Assembly: GCA_016200135.1 (NCBI GenBank)
Contig: JACQFI010000084.1
Location: forward strand, 21,926-85,925
Reading direction: 5' to 3'
Length of the DNA: 64,000 nt
Source of the DNA: Planctomycetota bacterium
Lineage (GTDB): Bacteria > Planctomycetota > SZUA-567 > H5-PLA8
Positions 1 through 8,675 of the stretch are shown one piece after another; the stretch's first letter is position 1, and each line of letters starts with the position of its first letter. The position numbers and the translations under genes were made by a program. The notes below the pieces were generated by a model. That model saw nothing but the letters and a program-made list of their open reading frames with translations, was not told the origin of the DNA and did no database searches.

Positions 1-2
1 TG

Positions 3-218
3 CGCGGCGTCTACCACGGCCTCGGAAAAATCTCCGGGCGCCGCATGAAAGAACGCGGCGAAACCGGCTTTGCATCCCGCGCTGGGCTGCGCTGGCAGGC
101 GTTCACCGGCCAGGCGCGCTACACGTTCGGAAAGGCCGCGTTTTTGCCCACCATCTGGATCAAGGGGCTGCGCCACGCAAGCAGCGCCGCGGGACGCCTG
201 GCAGGCATGAACGAATAG
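3..218 (+). CDS. 3' end of an unidentified gene (partial)
   Basis: An open frame enters from the left edge and ends with TAG at 216-218, giving the last 71 residues of a protein. The piece is basic and aromatic (GLGKISGRRMKERG near its start, ARYTFGKAAFLPTIWIKGLR near the end) and has no motif I can assign with confidence. The general look resembles the C-terminal tail of some family 2 glycosyltransferases, and the heptose genes a few kb away would suit that. This is only a guess. The next gene is on the opposite strand and converges on it with a gap of 19 bp. Confidence 0.5.
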   Translation, partial: RGVYHGLGKISGRRMKERGETGFASRAGLRWQAFTGQARYTFGKAAFLPTIWIKGLRHASSAAGRLAGMNE

Positions 219-237
219 TCGCTTCCCGCCTGCCCCA

Positions 238-1605
238 TCAATCGAAGAAGTGGAAGAACCGTTTGCCGCCGGCCAGCGACTGGATCATCAGCGCCAATTC
301 CATCGCGTGGTAATCGCCCCATAACGAAGACTCGCCATACGGCGCGAGGCCCTTCTCCGGCGCGTGGTCCCATCCGCGCGGGCGGTGATAGATCGAGTGC
401 AACACGAGGCCCTGGTGCTGCGGGTCTTCAGAGAGATACGGCGGCGAGAAGAGCGCGCGCGCCATCGTCAGGCCGGCCTGCGTATAACGGGCCGCGGCGG
501 CGCGGTCGCGCTTGGACAGCAACACGCCAAGCCGCAGATACCCTTGCGCGGCGATGCACGCGGCCGAACTGTCCACGGGCTCATACGGATTGCGCGGCTG
601 CGAGGTGCGCACGTACACCTCGCCCATCTTCGCCAGCCCGGGCGCGCCCGTGTCCCACATGGGGATGCCGTCGACGCAGGTGTGCTCAATGAGGAACTCC
701 GCGGTCGCGCGCGCGGCGCGCTCAGTCTGCTTCAGGCACTTCGCCTTGGAGGACGCCCCTCCAAATTCTTTGGCGTCGCGCGCAGGGAGGAACTCAAGCT
801 GCTCGGCACAGCCGGCCAGTATCCACGCGAGCCCGCGCGTCCAGGTGGAGAACGCCGAGTACCCCTGCTGCGTGCTCGGGCAGCGGTAACAGCCGTCGCT
901 CGTATTGAAGATCGACTCATGGACCACGCGGCCGGGCACGTCGTAGGCATCGCGGCCCTCGCCATAGTAGACGTTGTACGCCAGCGTCGCGTCGAGGTGC
1001 TTCACCAGCCGGTCCAGCAGCGAGATCTTCGCGTCGTTCTCGCCCATCAGGACATGGCCGAGTTCGTGGGCCAGCGCCAGCGCGCGCAGCGAGCGGATCG
1101 TATCGCTGAAGAGCGAGTGCGGACCGTTGAACGAGTGGATGAAGCCGCCGCCCGGGATGTACGTCCAACGCGCCGCCTGGACCGCGCCGCTGGTCTTGAG
1201 CGCCAGCTCATAAAACGAACGCTCGTCCGGATTCTCGCGGATGCGACCCGCGTTCATCAGGCGGCGCAGGTTGCCGTACGTCGAGACGTTGTTGAAGCCG
1301 TGATCGTGCACGCCGACATGCGAGACGTGTACTGCCATTTTCTTCAGCGTGTTCCGCCGACCCATATCGAGAAAACGGCGCTCGCCCGTCGCCTCGAATT
1401 GGAGAATCTGGCAACCATACTGGAAGCCCTGCGTCCATTCCGTCCAGCCGCGTGAAGTGTAGCGGCCGTTCACGGTAAAGACCGGCGTCCCTTTGCGCGG
1501 GTCCCAGGATTTCTCCAGGTCCGCGATCTTCTTCGCGCTCAGCGAAAAGAATCTCTTTACGTGCGGCGCCAAATCTTTGGCGCTTAGCGTGGCGTCGATG
1601 CGCAT
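238..1605 (-). CDS. GH88-like (alpha/alpha)6-barrel glycoside hydrolase
   Basis: A 455-residue protein with the sequence landmarks of family 88 unsaturated glucuronyl hydrolases and their relatives: HDHGFNN (about 100-106), NTSDG (234-238), STWTRGLAW (253-261), VDSSAA (344-349) and a C-terminal YGESSLWGDYHAMELAL stretch that closes the barrel. These enzymes hydrolyse unsaturated uronic acids released by polysaccharide lyases. No signal peptide is visible, so it probably acts in the cytoplasm on imported oligosaccharides. The start is the ATG at 1605, with a GGGAG purine run about 13 bp upstream. The exact substrate, and whether it belongs to GH88 or GH105, cannot be settled by eye. Confidence 0.75.
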   Translation of the reverse strand: MRIDATLSAKDLAPHVKRFFSLSAKKIADLEKSWDPRKGTPVFTVNGRYTSRGWTEWTQGFQYGCQILQFEATGERRFLDMGRRNTLKKMAVHVSHVGVHDHGFNNVSTYGNLRRLMNAGRIRENPDERSFYELALKTSGAVQAARWTYIPGGGFIHSFNGPHSLFSDTIRSLRALALAHELGHVLMGENDAKISLLDRLVKHLDATLAYNVYYGEGRDAYDVPGRVVHESIFNTSDGCYRCPSTQQGYSAFSTWTRGLAWILAGCAEQLEFLPARDAKEFGGASSKAKCLKQTERAARATAEFLIEHTCVDGIPMWDTGAPGLAKMGEVYVRTSQPRNPYEPVDSSAACIAAQGYLRLGVLLSKRDRAAAARYTQAGLTMARALFSPPYLSEDPQHQGLVLHSIYHRPRGWDHAPEKGLAPYGESSLWGDYHAMELALMIQSLAGGKRFFHFFD

Positions 1606-1763
1606 CGGCGTGCGTGCTCCCGTAGAGTTCCCGAGAAAGGCCCAAGACTAGCGCGCGGCGCAATCTCCGCAATCGGAGGCGCCGCACTTGCGGTGCAATC
1701 CGCGGCTGTGCTAGATTCGGCCCCGCTCAAGAGCGCGCCGAAGCCACGGATGGCCCGTTACGC

Positions 1764-2693
1764 ATGAATCTTTTTCAACGCTTCGGCCTGTGGCTCTTCT
1801 GCAAGATCGCGCGCAAGTACCGCAAGAGCAAGCCCCCATACAAAAATGCCTTCAACGAGGCCGGCTTCCATCTCATTCCGGCGGACATCTACGCCAATAT
1901 TCCCAGTGTGGAGGAACTCCGGAACGCCTGGGAGTACAAGCCGGGCTCGCCGCCCTACGACGACACCAGCGTCTTTGCGAACCAGCAGACGCGCGACAAC
2001 ATGCTCGCGTTGCTCAAGGAACTGGTCCCGTTCGGCGCCGAGTTCGCCGCGCCTCGCGACGGCGACCGCGAGAACCCGCAAGGGTTCTTCTGGAAGAACA
2101 ACTACTTCATGGACAGCGACGCGATGTCTTACTACGCGCTGATCCGCCGCTTTCAGCCGGAGCGCATCGTGGAGATCGGTTGCGGGTATTCGACCCTGGT
2201 CGCCAGCCGGGCAATCGAAAAGAACGGCAAAGGCGAGTTGCACTGCATCGAGCCCTACCCGCGCGCCTGGGTGCCATCGATCAAGCACATCAAGGACTTC
2301 AAGCAGACGCCGATCCAGGAACTCTCCCCCGACTATTTCAACTCCGTGCTGCGCGACGGCGATTTTCTCTTTATCGACACGACGCACACGGTCAAGACCG
2401 GCAGCGACTGCCTGTACATTTACCTCAAACTTCTGCCGAAGATAAAACCGAAAGTCTTCATCCACGCCCACGACATCTATCTGCCGGCCGCGATGCCGGT
2501 CGAATGGCAGCTTGATCGCAATTTCTACTGGACCGAGCAGTACCTGCTCCTGGCACTGCTGATCGACAATCCAAAGTTCGAGATCCTGTACGGCTCGCAC
2601 TACCACCAAGGCACAAATCCGACTGACCTCAAAGCGCTGATGCACAACCAGTCCGACGCCATGGGCGGAAGCTTCTGGTTCCGGCGTCTATAG
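1764..2693 (+). CDS. class I SAM-dependent methyltransferase
   Basis: A 309-residue protein of the Methyltransf_24 type. The SAM-binding glycine loop is VEIGCGYST (136-144), followed by an acidic strand end at CIEPYP (161-166) and by FLFIDTTHT (201-209), the usual late Rossmann strand. The first 20 residues are aromatic and basic and could touch a membrane. The acceptor substrate is unknown. Relatives are often found beside polysaccharide or glycan genes, which fits the hldD-hldE pair nearby. It stands alone on the plus strand; the next plus-strand gene starts 45 bp later and may share its transcript. Confidence 0.8.
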   Translation: MNLFQRFGLWLFCKIARKYRKSKPPYKNAFNEAGFHLIPADIYANIPSVEELRNAWEYKPGSPPYDDTSVFANQQTRDNMLALLKELVPFGAEFAAPRDGDRENPQGFFWKNNYFMDSDAMSYYALIRRFQPERIVEIGCGYSTLVASRAIEKNGKGELHCIEPYPRAWVPSIKHIKDFKQTPIQELSPDYFNSVLRDGDFLFIDTTHTVKTGSDCLYIYLKLLPKIKPKVFIHAHDIYLPAAMPVEWQLDRNFYWTEQYLLLALLIDNPKFEILYGSHYHQGTNPTDLKALMHNQSDAMGGSFWFRRL

Positions 2694-2738
2694 CGATTTC
2701 CGATTTCGGATTCGCGCGCGCCGAACTACAATTCGCCT

Positions 2739-3650
2739 ATGGCCACCGCGCCGCTCAGCGAGTCCTCGCACCCGCGCACGTTCCGCGAGAACACCTACGT
2801 CTATCCCGTGCTCTCGCGGCGCTCGAACGGCATCTCCGTCGGCGTCAACCTGAATCCGGACAAGGTCTGCAACTTCGACTGCATCTATTGCCAGGTGGAC
2901 CGATCCAAGAAGCCGCAGGAATACTTTGTCGGGCTTCCCAAGCTGCTCGACGAACTCCGCACGGTCCTCACCGGCCTTCGCGCAGGTGGCGCACTCTGGA
3001 AGGAACCCGAATTCGCTTCGCTTCCCGCGGGTAAAAAAAGAGTGAGCGACATCGCCTTCTCCGGCGACGGCGAGCCCACCACATTCAAGAATTTCTCGCA
3101 GGTCGTCAAAGCCGCGGTGGGCGTCAAGGAAGCGCTGGGATTCAAGGAGCCCAAGGTAGTCCTCATCACCAACGCAACGGGCTTCGACCGCCCAGACGTT
3201 CGGGACGGCCTCTCTTTTCTCGACCAACACAATGGCGAAATCTGGGCGAAACTCGACGCGGGCACCCTCGAGTACTTCCGCGTCATCGACAACACCGAAT
3301 TTCCCTTCGCGAAGGTCCTCGAGAACATCTTGTCCGCCGCCAAGGAACGGCCGGTGGTCATTCAGAGTTGCTTTATGCGTGTGCGCGGGGCCAGTCCCAG
3401 CTCGGATGAGATCGCTGCATTCACCGCGCGGCTCGACGAGATCAAAAAACAGGGCGGACGAATCGCGCTGGTGCAGGTCTACACGGTGGCGCGCGACCCC
3501 GCCTATTCGATCGTTTCAAGTCTTGACGACGCGGAAGTCGACGCCATCGCAACGCGCGTTACACAGGCCACGGGGATTCCAACGCGGGCGTATTACGGCC
3601 ATGTGCCGGAAGGGCGCGGCGTGATGGGTGCCGCGCCGAAGAGCGAATAA
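2739..3650 (+). CDS. radical SAM protein, COG0731-like
   Basis: A 303-residue radical SAM enzyme. The [4Fe-4S] ligands are C44, C48 and C51 in VCNFDCIYCQ, and the SAM-contact motif FSGDGEPT follows near residue 110. The FNLNP/NLNPDKVCNFDC context and the total length match the COG0731 group of Fe-S oxidoreductases, which are related to the wyosine enzyme TYW1 but are of unknown function in bacteria. The C-terminus has no second cluster motif. A row of three heptads (GATTTCC, GATTTCG, GATTCGC) fills the short gap just upstream of the start. Confidence 0.8.
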   Translation: MATAPLSESSHPRTFRENTYVYPVLSRRSNGISVGVNLNPDKVCNFDCIYCQVDRSKKPQEYFVGLPKLLDELRTVLTGLRAGGALWKEPEFASLPAGKKRVSDIAFSGDGEPTTFKNFSQVVKAAVGVKEALGFKEPKVVLITNATGFDRPDVRDGLSFLDQHNGEIWAKLDAGTLEYFRVIDNTEFPFAKVLENILSAAKERPVVIQSCFMRVRGASPSSDEIAAFTARLDEIKKQGGRIALVQVYTVARDPAYSIVSSLDDAEVDAIATRVTQATGIPTRAYYGHVPEGRGVMGAAPKSE

Positions 3651-3667
3651 ATTTAGTTTGCTGGGCC

Positions 3668-4225
3668 TTATTGGGATGACCCACGCCAATTTCGATCCAC
3701 TTCCGCCACAAATTCTTCAAACGCTTCCGGTTTCTCGAACGCGCGCTTCGGGACGATGACCGCGGCCTTCGGGCTCAAATAGACAAATATGCGTTCGTCC
3801 TGGCGCTCCACCAAATAAACATCGGGCCACTTCGAAGCCACCTCCGACATCGGGTTGTGCTCGCGAATCTCCTCCGGCGTGATCACCACTCTGCGCTTGC
3901 CGAGGAGCGGGCTCTTCTGAAAATCCTTGACCAGCCGTTCGCGCAATCGTTCTACCGAAGATTTCCAGCGCCGCGGATAGAGCGCGGCGTGAATGGGAAT
4001 GTAGAGCAGGAGCCACCAGAGGCGCTGCGCGGTCTCCTCGGGGTCTTCCGTCGTGCGCACGTAGATCCACCACACGCCGGCCCATGCCAGCGGCAGCGCC
4101 AGCAGGCCGAACCAGAATTGGCGTTTCAGCCGCGAGGTCCGGTCGAGCAAGCGAAGCTGGAACGCGGCCAGGTCTTCTTCGGTAAGATCGAACCGGACGA
4201 TGGAGGTCTCGTCGCGCGCGGGCAT
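3668..4225 (-). CDS. YcxB-like membrane protein
   Basis: About 185 residues from the ATG at 4225; a 16-residue longer form is possible but would run into hldE. Two closely spaced hydrophobic segments near residues 39-58 and 70-85 (WFGLLALPLAWAGVWWIYV, then LWWLLLYIPIHAALY) are followed by a soluble beta-rich tail with LVERQDERIFVYLSPKAAVIVPKRAF, the hallmark of YcxB-like C-terminal domains. The function of this family is unknown. The start lies 1 bp downstream of the hldE stop codon, so the gene is almost certainly co-transcribed with hldD and hldE, though a role in heptose synthesis cannot be inferred from this. Confidence 0.7.
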   Translation of the reverse strand: MPARDETSIVRFDLTEEDLAAFQLRLLDRTSRLKRQFWFGLLALPLAWAGVWWIYVRTTEDPEETAQRLWWLLLYIPIHAALYPRRWKSSVERLRERLVKDFQKSPLLGKRRVVITPEEIREHNPMSEVASKWPDVYLVERQDERIFVYLSPKAAVIVPKRAFEKPEAFEEFVAEVDRNWRGSSQ

Positions 4226-4226
4226 C

Positions 4227-5714
4227 TCAACGCGCCGCTTTCCGCAACAGGCCCGTCGTCGAACGGCCCGCAACGATCTCGACCAGCGCCACGCGGCCGC
4301 CCCAATCCTCGACCAGATTCCAGCCGACGACGTGCCGCTTTTGTTTGTAATCGGAACCCTTGCAGAGCACGTCGGGCCGGACGGACTTGATCAACTCCAG
4401 AGGCGTGTCCTCGTCGAAGATGACCACGGCGTCGACGCAGGCCTGCGCCGCGAGGATGCGCGCGCGGTCGAACTCGTGCTGCACGGGCCGGCCTTCGCCC
4501 TTCAGCCGCCGCACGGACGTGTCGGAATTGACGCCGACGATCAGCGCGTCGCCCAGCCGGCGCGAGCGTTCCAAGTAGCTGACGTGCCCGAAATGCAGGA
4601 TGTCGAAGCACCCGTTGGTGAAGACGACCTTCTTGCGCTGCTTGCGCAGCGAGGCCGCGAGGCCGGCGGCGTCCTTCCGGCTCATCACCTTGCGCTCGAA
4701 GTCCGGCGCCGCCGCAGAAGCTCCGAGGGCCTCGAGCACCTCTTCGTCGCTGACGGTGGCCGTGCCGAACTTTCCCACTTTCACGCCTGCCGCAGCATTG
4801 GCCAGCCACGCCGCGCGCGCGACGTCCGCCCCCGAGGCCAGCGCCAAGGCCAGCGTCGAAATCACCACGTCCCCCGCCCCGGTCACGTCGAAGACCTCGC
4901 GCGGCCGCGACGCGAAATGCACCGCGCCGTTTTTCGAGCCGCGAGAAGCCAGCGTCATGCCCTGCTCGCCGCGCGTCAGCAGCACGTGCTTAACGCCCAC
5001 CTTCTTCAGAATCTCTTTCGCGACGCGCTCGGCGCCGGCATCGTCGTCGGCTTGGGCGCTCGCGAAGACTTGCGCGTCGCGCCGGTTCGGCTTGAGCACC
5101 GTCGCGCCGCGGTAGTTCCACCAGGAGTACTCCTTCGGATCCACCACCACCGGCTTACGACCCGCCGCGGCGATGGCCGAGCGGCAGAGACCTTCCGTAA
5201 GAACGCCCTTGCTGTAGTCCGAAAGAATAACCACATCCGCCCAGGCCACGGCCTGCCGGACTTTGCGCACCAACCGCGCCTCAAGGGCCTTGGACAGGTG
5301 CGCCGCCTGCTCGCGGTCGATGCGCAGCATCTGCTGGTGCTTGGCGACGACGCGGCTCTTGAGCGTGGTCGGCCGCGAGGCATCGCGCACGACACCCGCG
5401 ACGTCGATCTTCAGGCCGCGGGCCTCGTCGAGGAAGACGTCGCCGTCGCTGTCGCGCCCGACACAGGCGCACAGGCGGACCTTGGCGCCCAGCGCGACGA
5501 GGCACTTGGCCACGTTCGCCGCGCCGCCCAGAAAACGTTCTTCCCGCTGAACCTGGAAGACCGGCACGGGCGCCTCGGGTGAGATGCGCAGAACGTTGCC
5601 CATCAGATAGGCGTCGAGCATGGCGTCGCCGACGACGGCCACGCGCCGGCCGACCATGGCCCGCAGAAGCGCGCGCACCTCGCCCGCGGGCGGCTCGCGA
5701 AAGAATTCACTCAC
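4227..5714 (-). CDS. hldE: bifunctional heptose-7-phosphate kinase / ADP-heptose synthase
   Basis: Full-length HldE (RfaE) of 495 residues. The N-terminal ribokinase-fold half phosphorylates D-glycero-D-manno-heptose 7-phosphate at C1 and shows GGAANVAK (63-70) and the DVTGAGD anion hole/base motif (276-282). The C-terminal nucleotidyltransferase half transfers AMP and shows TNGCFDILHFGH (366-377), the family HxGH motif. The GTG at 5714 is preferred as the start: it overlaps the hldD stop in a GTGAGTGA junction and has GGAGG upstream, whereas the longer ATG forms would overlap hldD by 40-80 bp. With hldD it makes the ADP-heptose precursor used for lipopolysaccharide core or S-layer glycans. 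Confidence 0.93.
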   Translation of the reverse strand: MSEFFREPPAGEVRALLRAMVGRRVAVVGDAMLDAYLMGNVLRISPEAPVPVFQVQREERFLGGAANVAKCLVALGAKVRLCACVGRDSDGDVFLDEARGLKIDVAGVVRDASRPTTLKSRVVAKHQQMLRIDREQAAHLSKALEARLVRKVRQAVAWADVVILSDYSKGVLTEGLCRSAIAAAGRKPVVVDPKEYSWWNYRGATVLKPNRRDAQVFASAQADDDAGAERVAKEILKKVGVKHVLLTRGEQGMTLASRGSKNGAVHFASRPREVFDVTGAGDVVISTLALALASGADVARAAWLANAAAGVKVGKFGTATVSDEEVLEALGASAAAPDFERKVMSRKDAAGLAASLRKQRKKVVFTNGCFDILHFGHVSYLERSRRLGDALIVGVNSDTSVRRLKGEGRPVQHEFDRARILAAQACVDAVVIFDEDTPLELIKSVRPDVLCKGSDYKQKRHVVGWNLVEDWGGRVALVEIVAGRSTTGLLRKAAR

Positions 5715-6705
5715 CGGCGGCGCCTCCTCCCCCCTGCAGTCGCTCCACATAAAGCCGCACGCCTTCTTCCAGGCTCTTGAACGCACGGCTGAATCCCGCG
5801 CGTTTCAATTTAGCCGTCTCGGCCTGCGTGAAGTACTGGTACTTGTCGCGGATCTCTTCGGGCGTGGGAATGTACTCGATCTTGGGCGGCAGGCCCAGCG
5901 CCGAGAACACGGCTTGCGCGAGATCTTCAAACGAACGCGCCGCACCCGTGCCGACGTTGTACAGCCCGTTCGGCGCCTGCGCCGAGGCCGGCGTATCGAA
6001 GAAGTGCAGCGTCGCGTCGACGGCATCGCCGACGTACACAAAGTCGCGCTTCTGCCCGCCGTGCGGGATGCCTTCTTTATGCGACTGAAAGAGGGTCACC
6101 TTTCCGAACGAACGAATCTGATAGAAGGAGTGGAAGACCACCGAGGCCATGCGCGCCTTGTGTTTTTCATTGGGCCCGTACACGTTGAAATACTTCAGGC
6201 CCGCCCAACGCGGCGGCTGCTTCTCCTGCGGCTGTTCGAGCGCCCAGAGATCGAACCGATGCTTCGATTCGCCGTATAAGTTCAACGGCTGGAGCAGGTG
6301 CGGATCGCGCTCGTCGTCCCAGCCGCGCGCGCCGTCGCCGTACGTGGCCGCGCTCGAAGCGTAAATGAGCGGCACGCCTTCGCGCGCGCAGAAGTTCCAG
6401 AGCGCGCGGGTGTACTCGTAGTTCACGCGCATCACGTACTCGCGGTCGGTCACGGTCGTATCGCTGCACGCGCCCAGGTGGATCACGCCCCGCAGCGCCT
6501 TGCCCGCGTTCGCAAGCCAGACATGGAGGTCGTCGCGGTCCACGAATGCCTTGATCTTCGTCCGGTTCAGGTAGCGGTGGCGCGCCGCGGCTCCGGCTTC
6601 TTCAGGCGGATAACGATCGGCCGCGACCACAGTCTCCCCGCGTTCGGCAAGGCATATGGCTACGTTGGATCCGATGAAACCGGACGCGCCGGTGACGACG
6701 ATCAT
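5707..6705 (-). CDS. hldD: ADP-L-glycero-D-manno-heptose 6-epimerase
   Basis: A 332-residue extended short-chain dehydrogenase. The NADP-binding loop is TGASGFIG (5-12) and the catalytic Tyr/Lys pair is YGESK (144-148). The sequences LKYFNVYGPNE, MASVVFH and FVYVGDAVDA are specific to HldD (RfaD). It converts ADP-D-glycero- to ADP-L-glycero-manno-heptose, the last step of the pathway. It is the first gene of the hldD-hldE-YcxB-like operon and overlaps hldE by 8 bp. GGAGG lies about 13 bp before the ATG. Confidence 0.93.
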   Translation of the reverse strand: MIVVTGASGFIGSNVAICLAERGETVVAADRYPPEEAGAAARHRYLNRTKIKAFVDRDDLHVWLANAGKALRGVIHLGACSDTTVTDREYVMRVNYEYTRALWNFCAREGVPLIYASSAATYGDGARGWDDERDPHLLQPLNLYGESKHRFDLWALEQPQEKQPPRWAGLKYFNVYGPNEKHKARMASVVFHSFYQIRSFGKVTLFQSHKEGIPHGGQKRDFVYVGDAVDATLHFFDTPASAQAPNGLYNVGTGAARSFEDLAQAVFSALGLPPKIEYIPTPEEIRDKYQYFTQAETAKLKRAGFSRAFKSLEEGVRLYVERLQGGGGAAGE

Positions 6706-6839
6706 CCCCGCGGAATCCTCCCGTAATTCGGAAGCGGGGTATTAGACTCGATGTACACGCCCTCGGCAAGTCGGGGCGCGAAAGAGCAGAACGCCGAAGC
6801 GCGGCGCTTTTGAAGCACACATCGCGCCTGGCCTAAGCC

Positions 6840-7436
6840 TCATTTGTCCACGCGGGACACGTCGGATTTCTTGAACTTCACCATGCGGCCGTCCATGGTC
6901 TGGATCATCCAGTCGTCGCCGGCCTCGATGGCCTGGTTGGCATCGTACGCCCGGCCGTCCTTCAAAACCCATCGTCCGGCCGGGCTCTTGGCTTTGGGCG
7001 GATCCTGCGCCGCCGGTTTCGCGGTCTCAGGCTTCTTGGGCGGGGCGCTCTTGGACTCTTCCGCCGATTTGGCTTCCACTACCGGCGGCGGGCGCTTGAC
7101 GGGTTCGGCCTGTGGTGGATTCGTCGGCTCGACGATTTTCGCCACGTCCTCCTTCTTCACCGTCTGGAACTTTCCGTCGTCGCCTTTGACCGAATAGACA
7201 TCCCCAAAGTCCACGTACTTCACGTAAAGCACGCGCTCGCCGCTCTTCATGAGAAAGGCATAATGCGTGGGAGCGGGATCGTCGTTGGCCTTCTTGGCCC
7301 CTTCGCCGCCAGATGTCTTTTGCGTCTTCTCCTCAGCAGGCTGAGCCTTGGCATCGCCCGCGTCTTCGCAAACAGCGAGCGGCGCCAGCGCGGCGAATAA
7401 CGCGCACACGCCCGCGGCGAAATACAGATGGCGCAT
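6840..7436 (-). CDS. secreted protein of unknown function
   Basis: A 198-residue protein with a clear signal peptide (MRHLYFAAGVCALFAALAPL, cleavage near VCEDA). The mature part has a charged Ala/Lys/Glu-rich stretch, then two similar short beta modules: LMKSGERVLYVKYVDFGDVY...VKKEDVAKI (about 80-115) and LKDGRAYDANQAIEAGDDWMI...FKKSDVSRV near the C-terminus. They read like duplicated small beta-barrel units separated by a Pro/Lys linker. A strong GGAGGG ribosome site sits 8 bp before the ATG. The protein is probably exported to the periplasm. I do not recognise a family. Confidence 0.7.
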   Translation of the reverse strand: MRHLYFAAGVCALFAALAPLAVCEDAGDAKAQPAEEKTQKTSGGEGAKKANDDPAPTHYAFLMKSGERVLYVKYVDFGDVYSVKGDDGKFQTVKKEDVAKIVEPTNPPQAEPVKRPPPVVEAKSAEESKSAPPKKPETAKPAAQDPPKAKSPAGRWVLKDGRAYDANQAIEAGDDWMIQTMDGRMVKFKKSDVSRVDK

Positions 7437-7500
7437 GAGACGCCCTCCTATCGAATGCTGCGATTGTATCGAGTTTTGCGGAAGTCGATAGGGGCTAGCG

Positions 7501-8550
7501 CTACTTCTTCTCAGGGACGATATCCGGCTTGGGCGCGGGTGCGTTAAGATCCGCCTTCGCCGGCGCGGGAGCCTGCTCGCCGGCTTCGAGTTTCTTCAAT
7601 TCTTTGACCAGCGGCTTGTCACTATCCTTCTCTTTCTGCACCAGCGACTCCGCCTTGATCTCCGTGACGATCTCGCCGACATCGACCGGCTGATCGCCGG
7701 AGACTTTTAGCGTATTGCTCGTGTACAGAACCTTATCCCCATCCACCACCGCGATGAAATACTCCATCGGGAAGAGCGCATCGAAAACAAACGCGCCTTT
7801 CTCGTCGGTCTCCACGCCCCGCTGCGCGGCCACGATCTGCGCGAAGTTCTTGTTCGTTTTGAAGCGGATGAAATGCGGATGGCAGATCACGACGCGGCGG
7901 CCCGCCATCGGCGTCTTTTCGACCGTGAGCAAAACGCCCTTAATGCTTCCGCCTTTCTGGCACGCGAGTCTGAACTCATTGCGGCCCACGCCCAGTTTCT
8001 GGTTGGCTTTCCCAAGATTGGCGGGCAAGAAGCCTTTCGCGGTGGCTCCGACGTTCACGAAGTACATGTCGGGGTCGATGTCGGAGAAGAACGCATTGCC
8101 GTCCTTGTCGGTCTTTATGGACTGCGCCTTGCCGAAGCCGAGCATGCGCCCGCCTGAGACGCGCGAGAGGTTCAGGAAGACGTCCACTTCCGGAAGGGGC
8201 TTGTCGTCGGGTCCCACCACCGTCACCACGATCTGCGCGCGATTGATGTTCTTGAGCAGGACGTTGGCCGCGTGGGAGACCTCCGGATCGTTCTCCTTGG
8301 CGGCGGCCTCCAACTGCGGACGCGCCTGCTCGCCCAACTGCTTCAGCTTCGCCATGGCCGTCTCGCGAATATCGAAATCGGTATCGCCAAGTTGCTGAAC
8401 CAGGGTCTTCAGCGGCGATGCATCGCCTGCACTGCTCTGAGGTTTCTGGTCTTCACCCGCCTGGCAGACAGCAGAAAATACACCACAGGCCGAAGCGTAT
8501 AATACTATTGAGTTGATCAGGTTATGCGCTCGAAGGCAGCTAACATCCAT
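7501..8550 (-). CDS. secreted HEAT-like / carboxypeptidase-regulatory-like protein
   Basis: About 349 residues from the ATG at 8550; a TTG at 8592 with an AGAGG site is an alternative. A hydrophobic N-terminus (SIVLYASACGVFSAVC) serves as a signal, possibly a lipobox. It is followed by one HEAT-like pair (LVQQLGDTDFDIRETAMAKL, QARPQLEAAA) of the kind common in planctomycete exported proteins. Two beta-sandwich modules resembling carboxypeptidase regulatory (CarboxypepD_reg-like) domains come next (IVVTVVGPDDKPLPEVDVFL, then GGSIKGVLLTVEKTPMAGRR). The tail is Pro/Ala-rich. A structural or adhesive role in the envelope is plausible but unproven. Confidence 0.65.
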   Translation of the reverse strand: MDVSCLRAHNLINSIVLYASACGVFSAVCQAGEDQKPQSSAGDASPLKTLVQQLGDTDFDIRETAMAKLKQLGEQARPQLEAAAKENDPEVSHAANVLLKNINRAQIVVTVVGPDDKPLPEVDVFLNLSRVSGGRMLGFGKAQSIKTDKDGNAFFSDIDPDMYFVNVGATAKGFLPANLGKANQKLGVGRNEFRLACQKGGSIKGVLLTVEKTPMAGRRVVICHPHFIRFKTNKNFAQIVAAQRGVETDEKGAFVFDALFPMEYFIAVVDGDKVLYTSNTLKVSGDQPVDVGEIVTEIKAESLVQKEKDSDKPLVKELKKLEAGEQAPAPAKADLNAPAPKPDIVPEKK

Positions 8551-8675
8551 CGCTGAAGGCCCTCGGTAACCAAACACCTTAACCGACGACAACTTCTATA
8601 CCTCTTTCGATACAACATTACCCCGAAAAAGTCACCGAATATGAGCCCCGTAAACACCTTGCACCTTGTGAGAAC

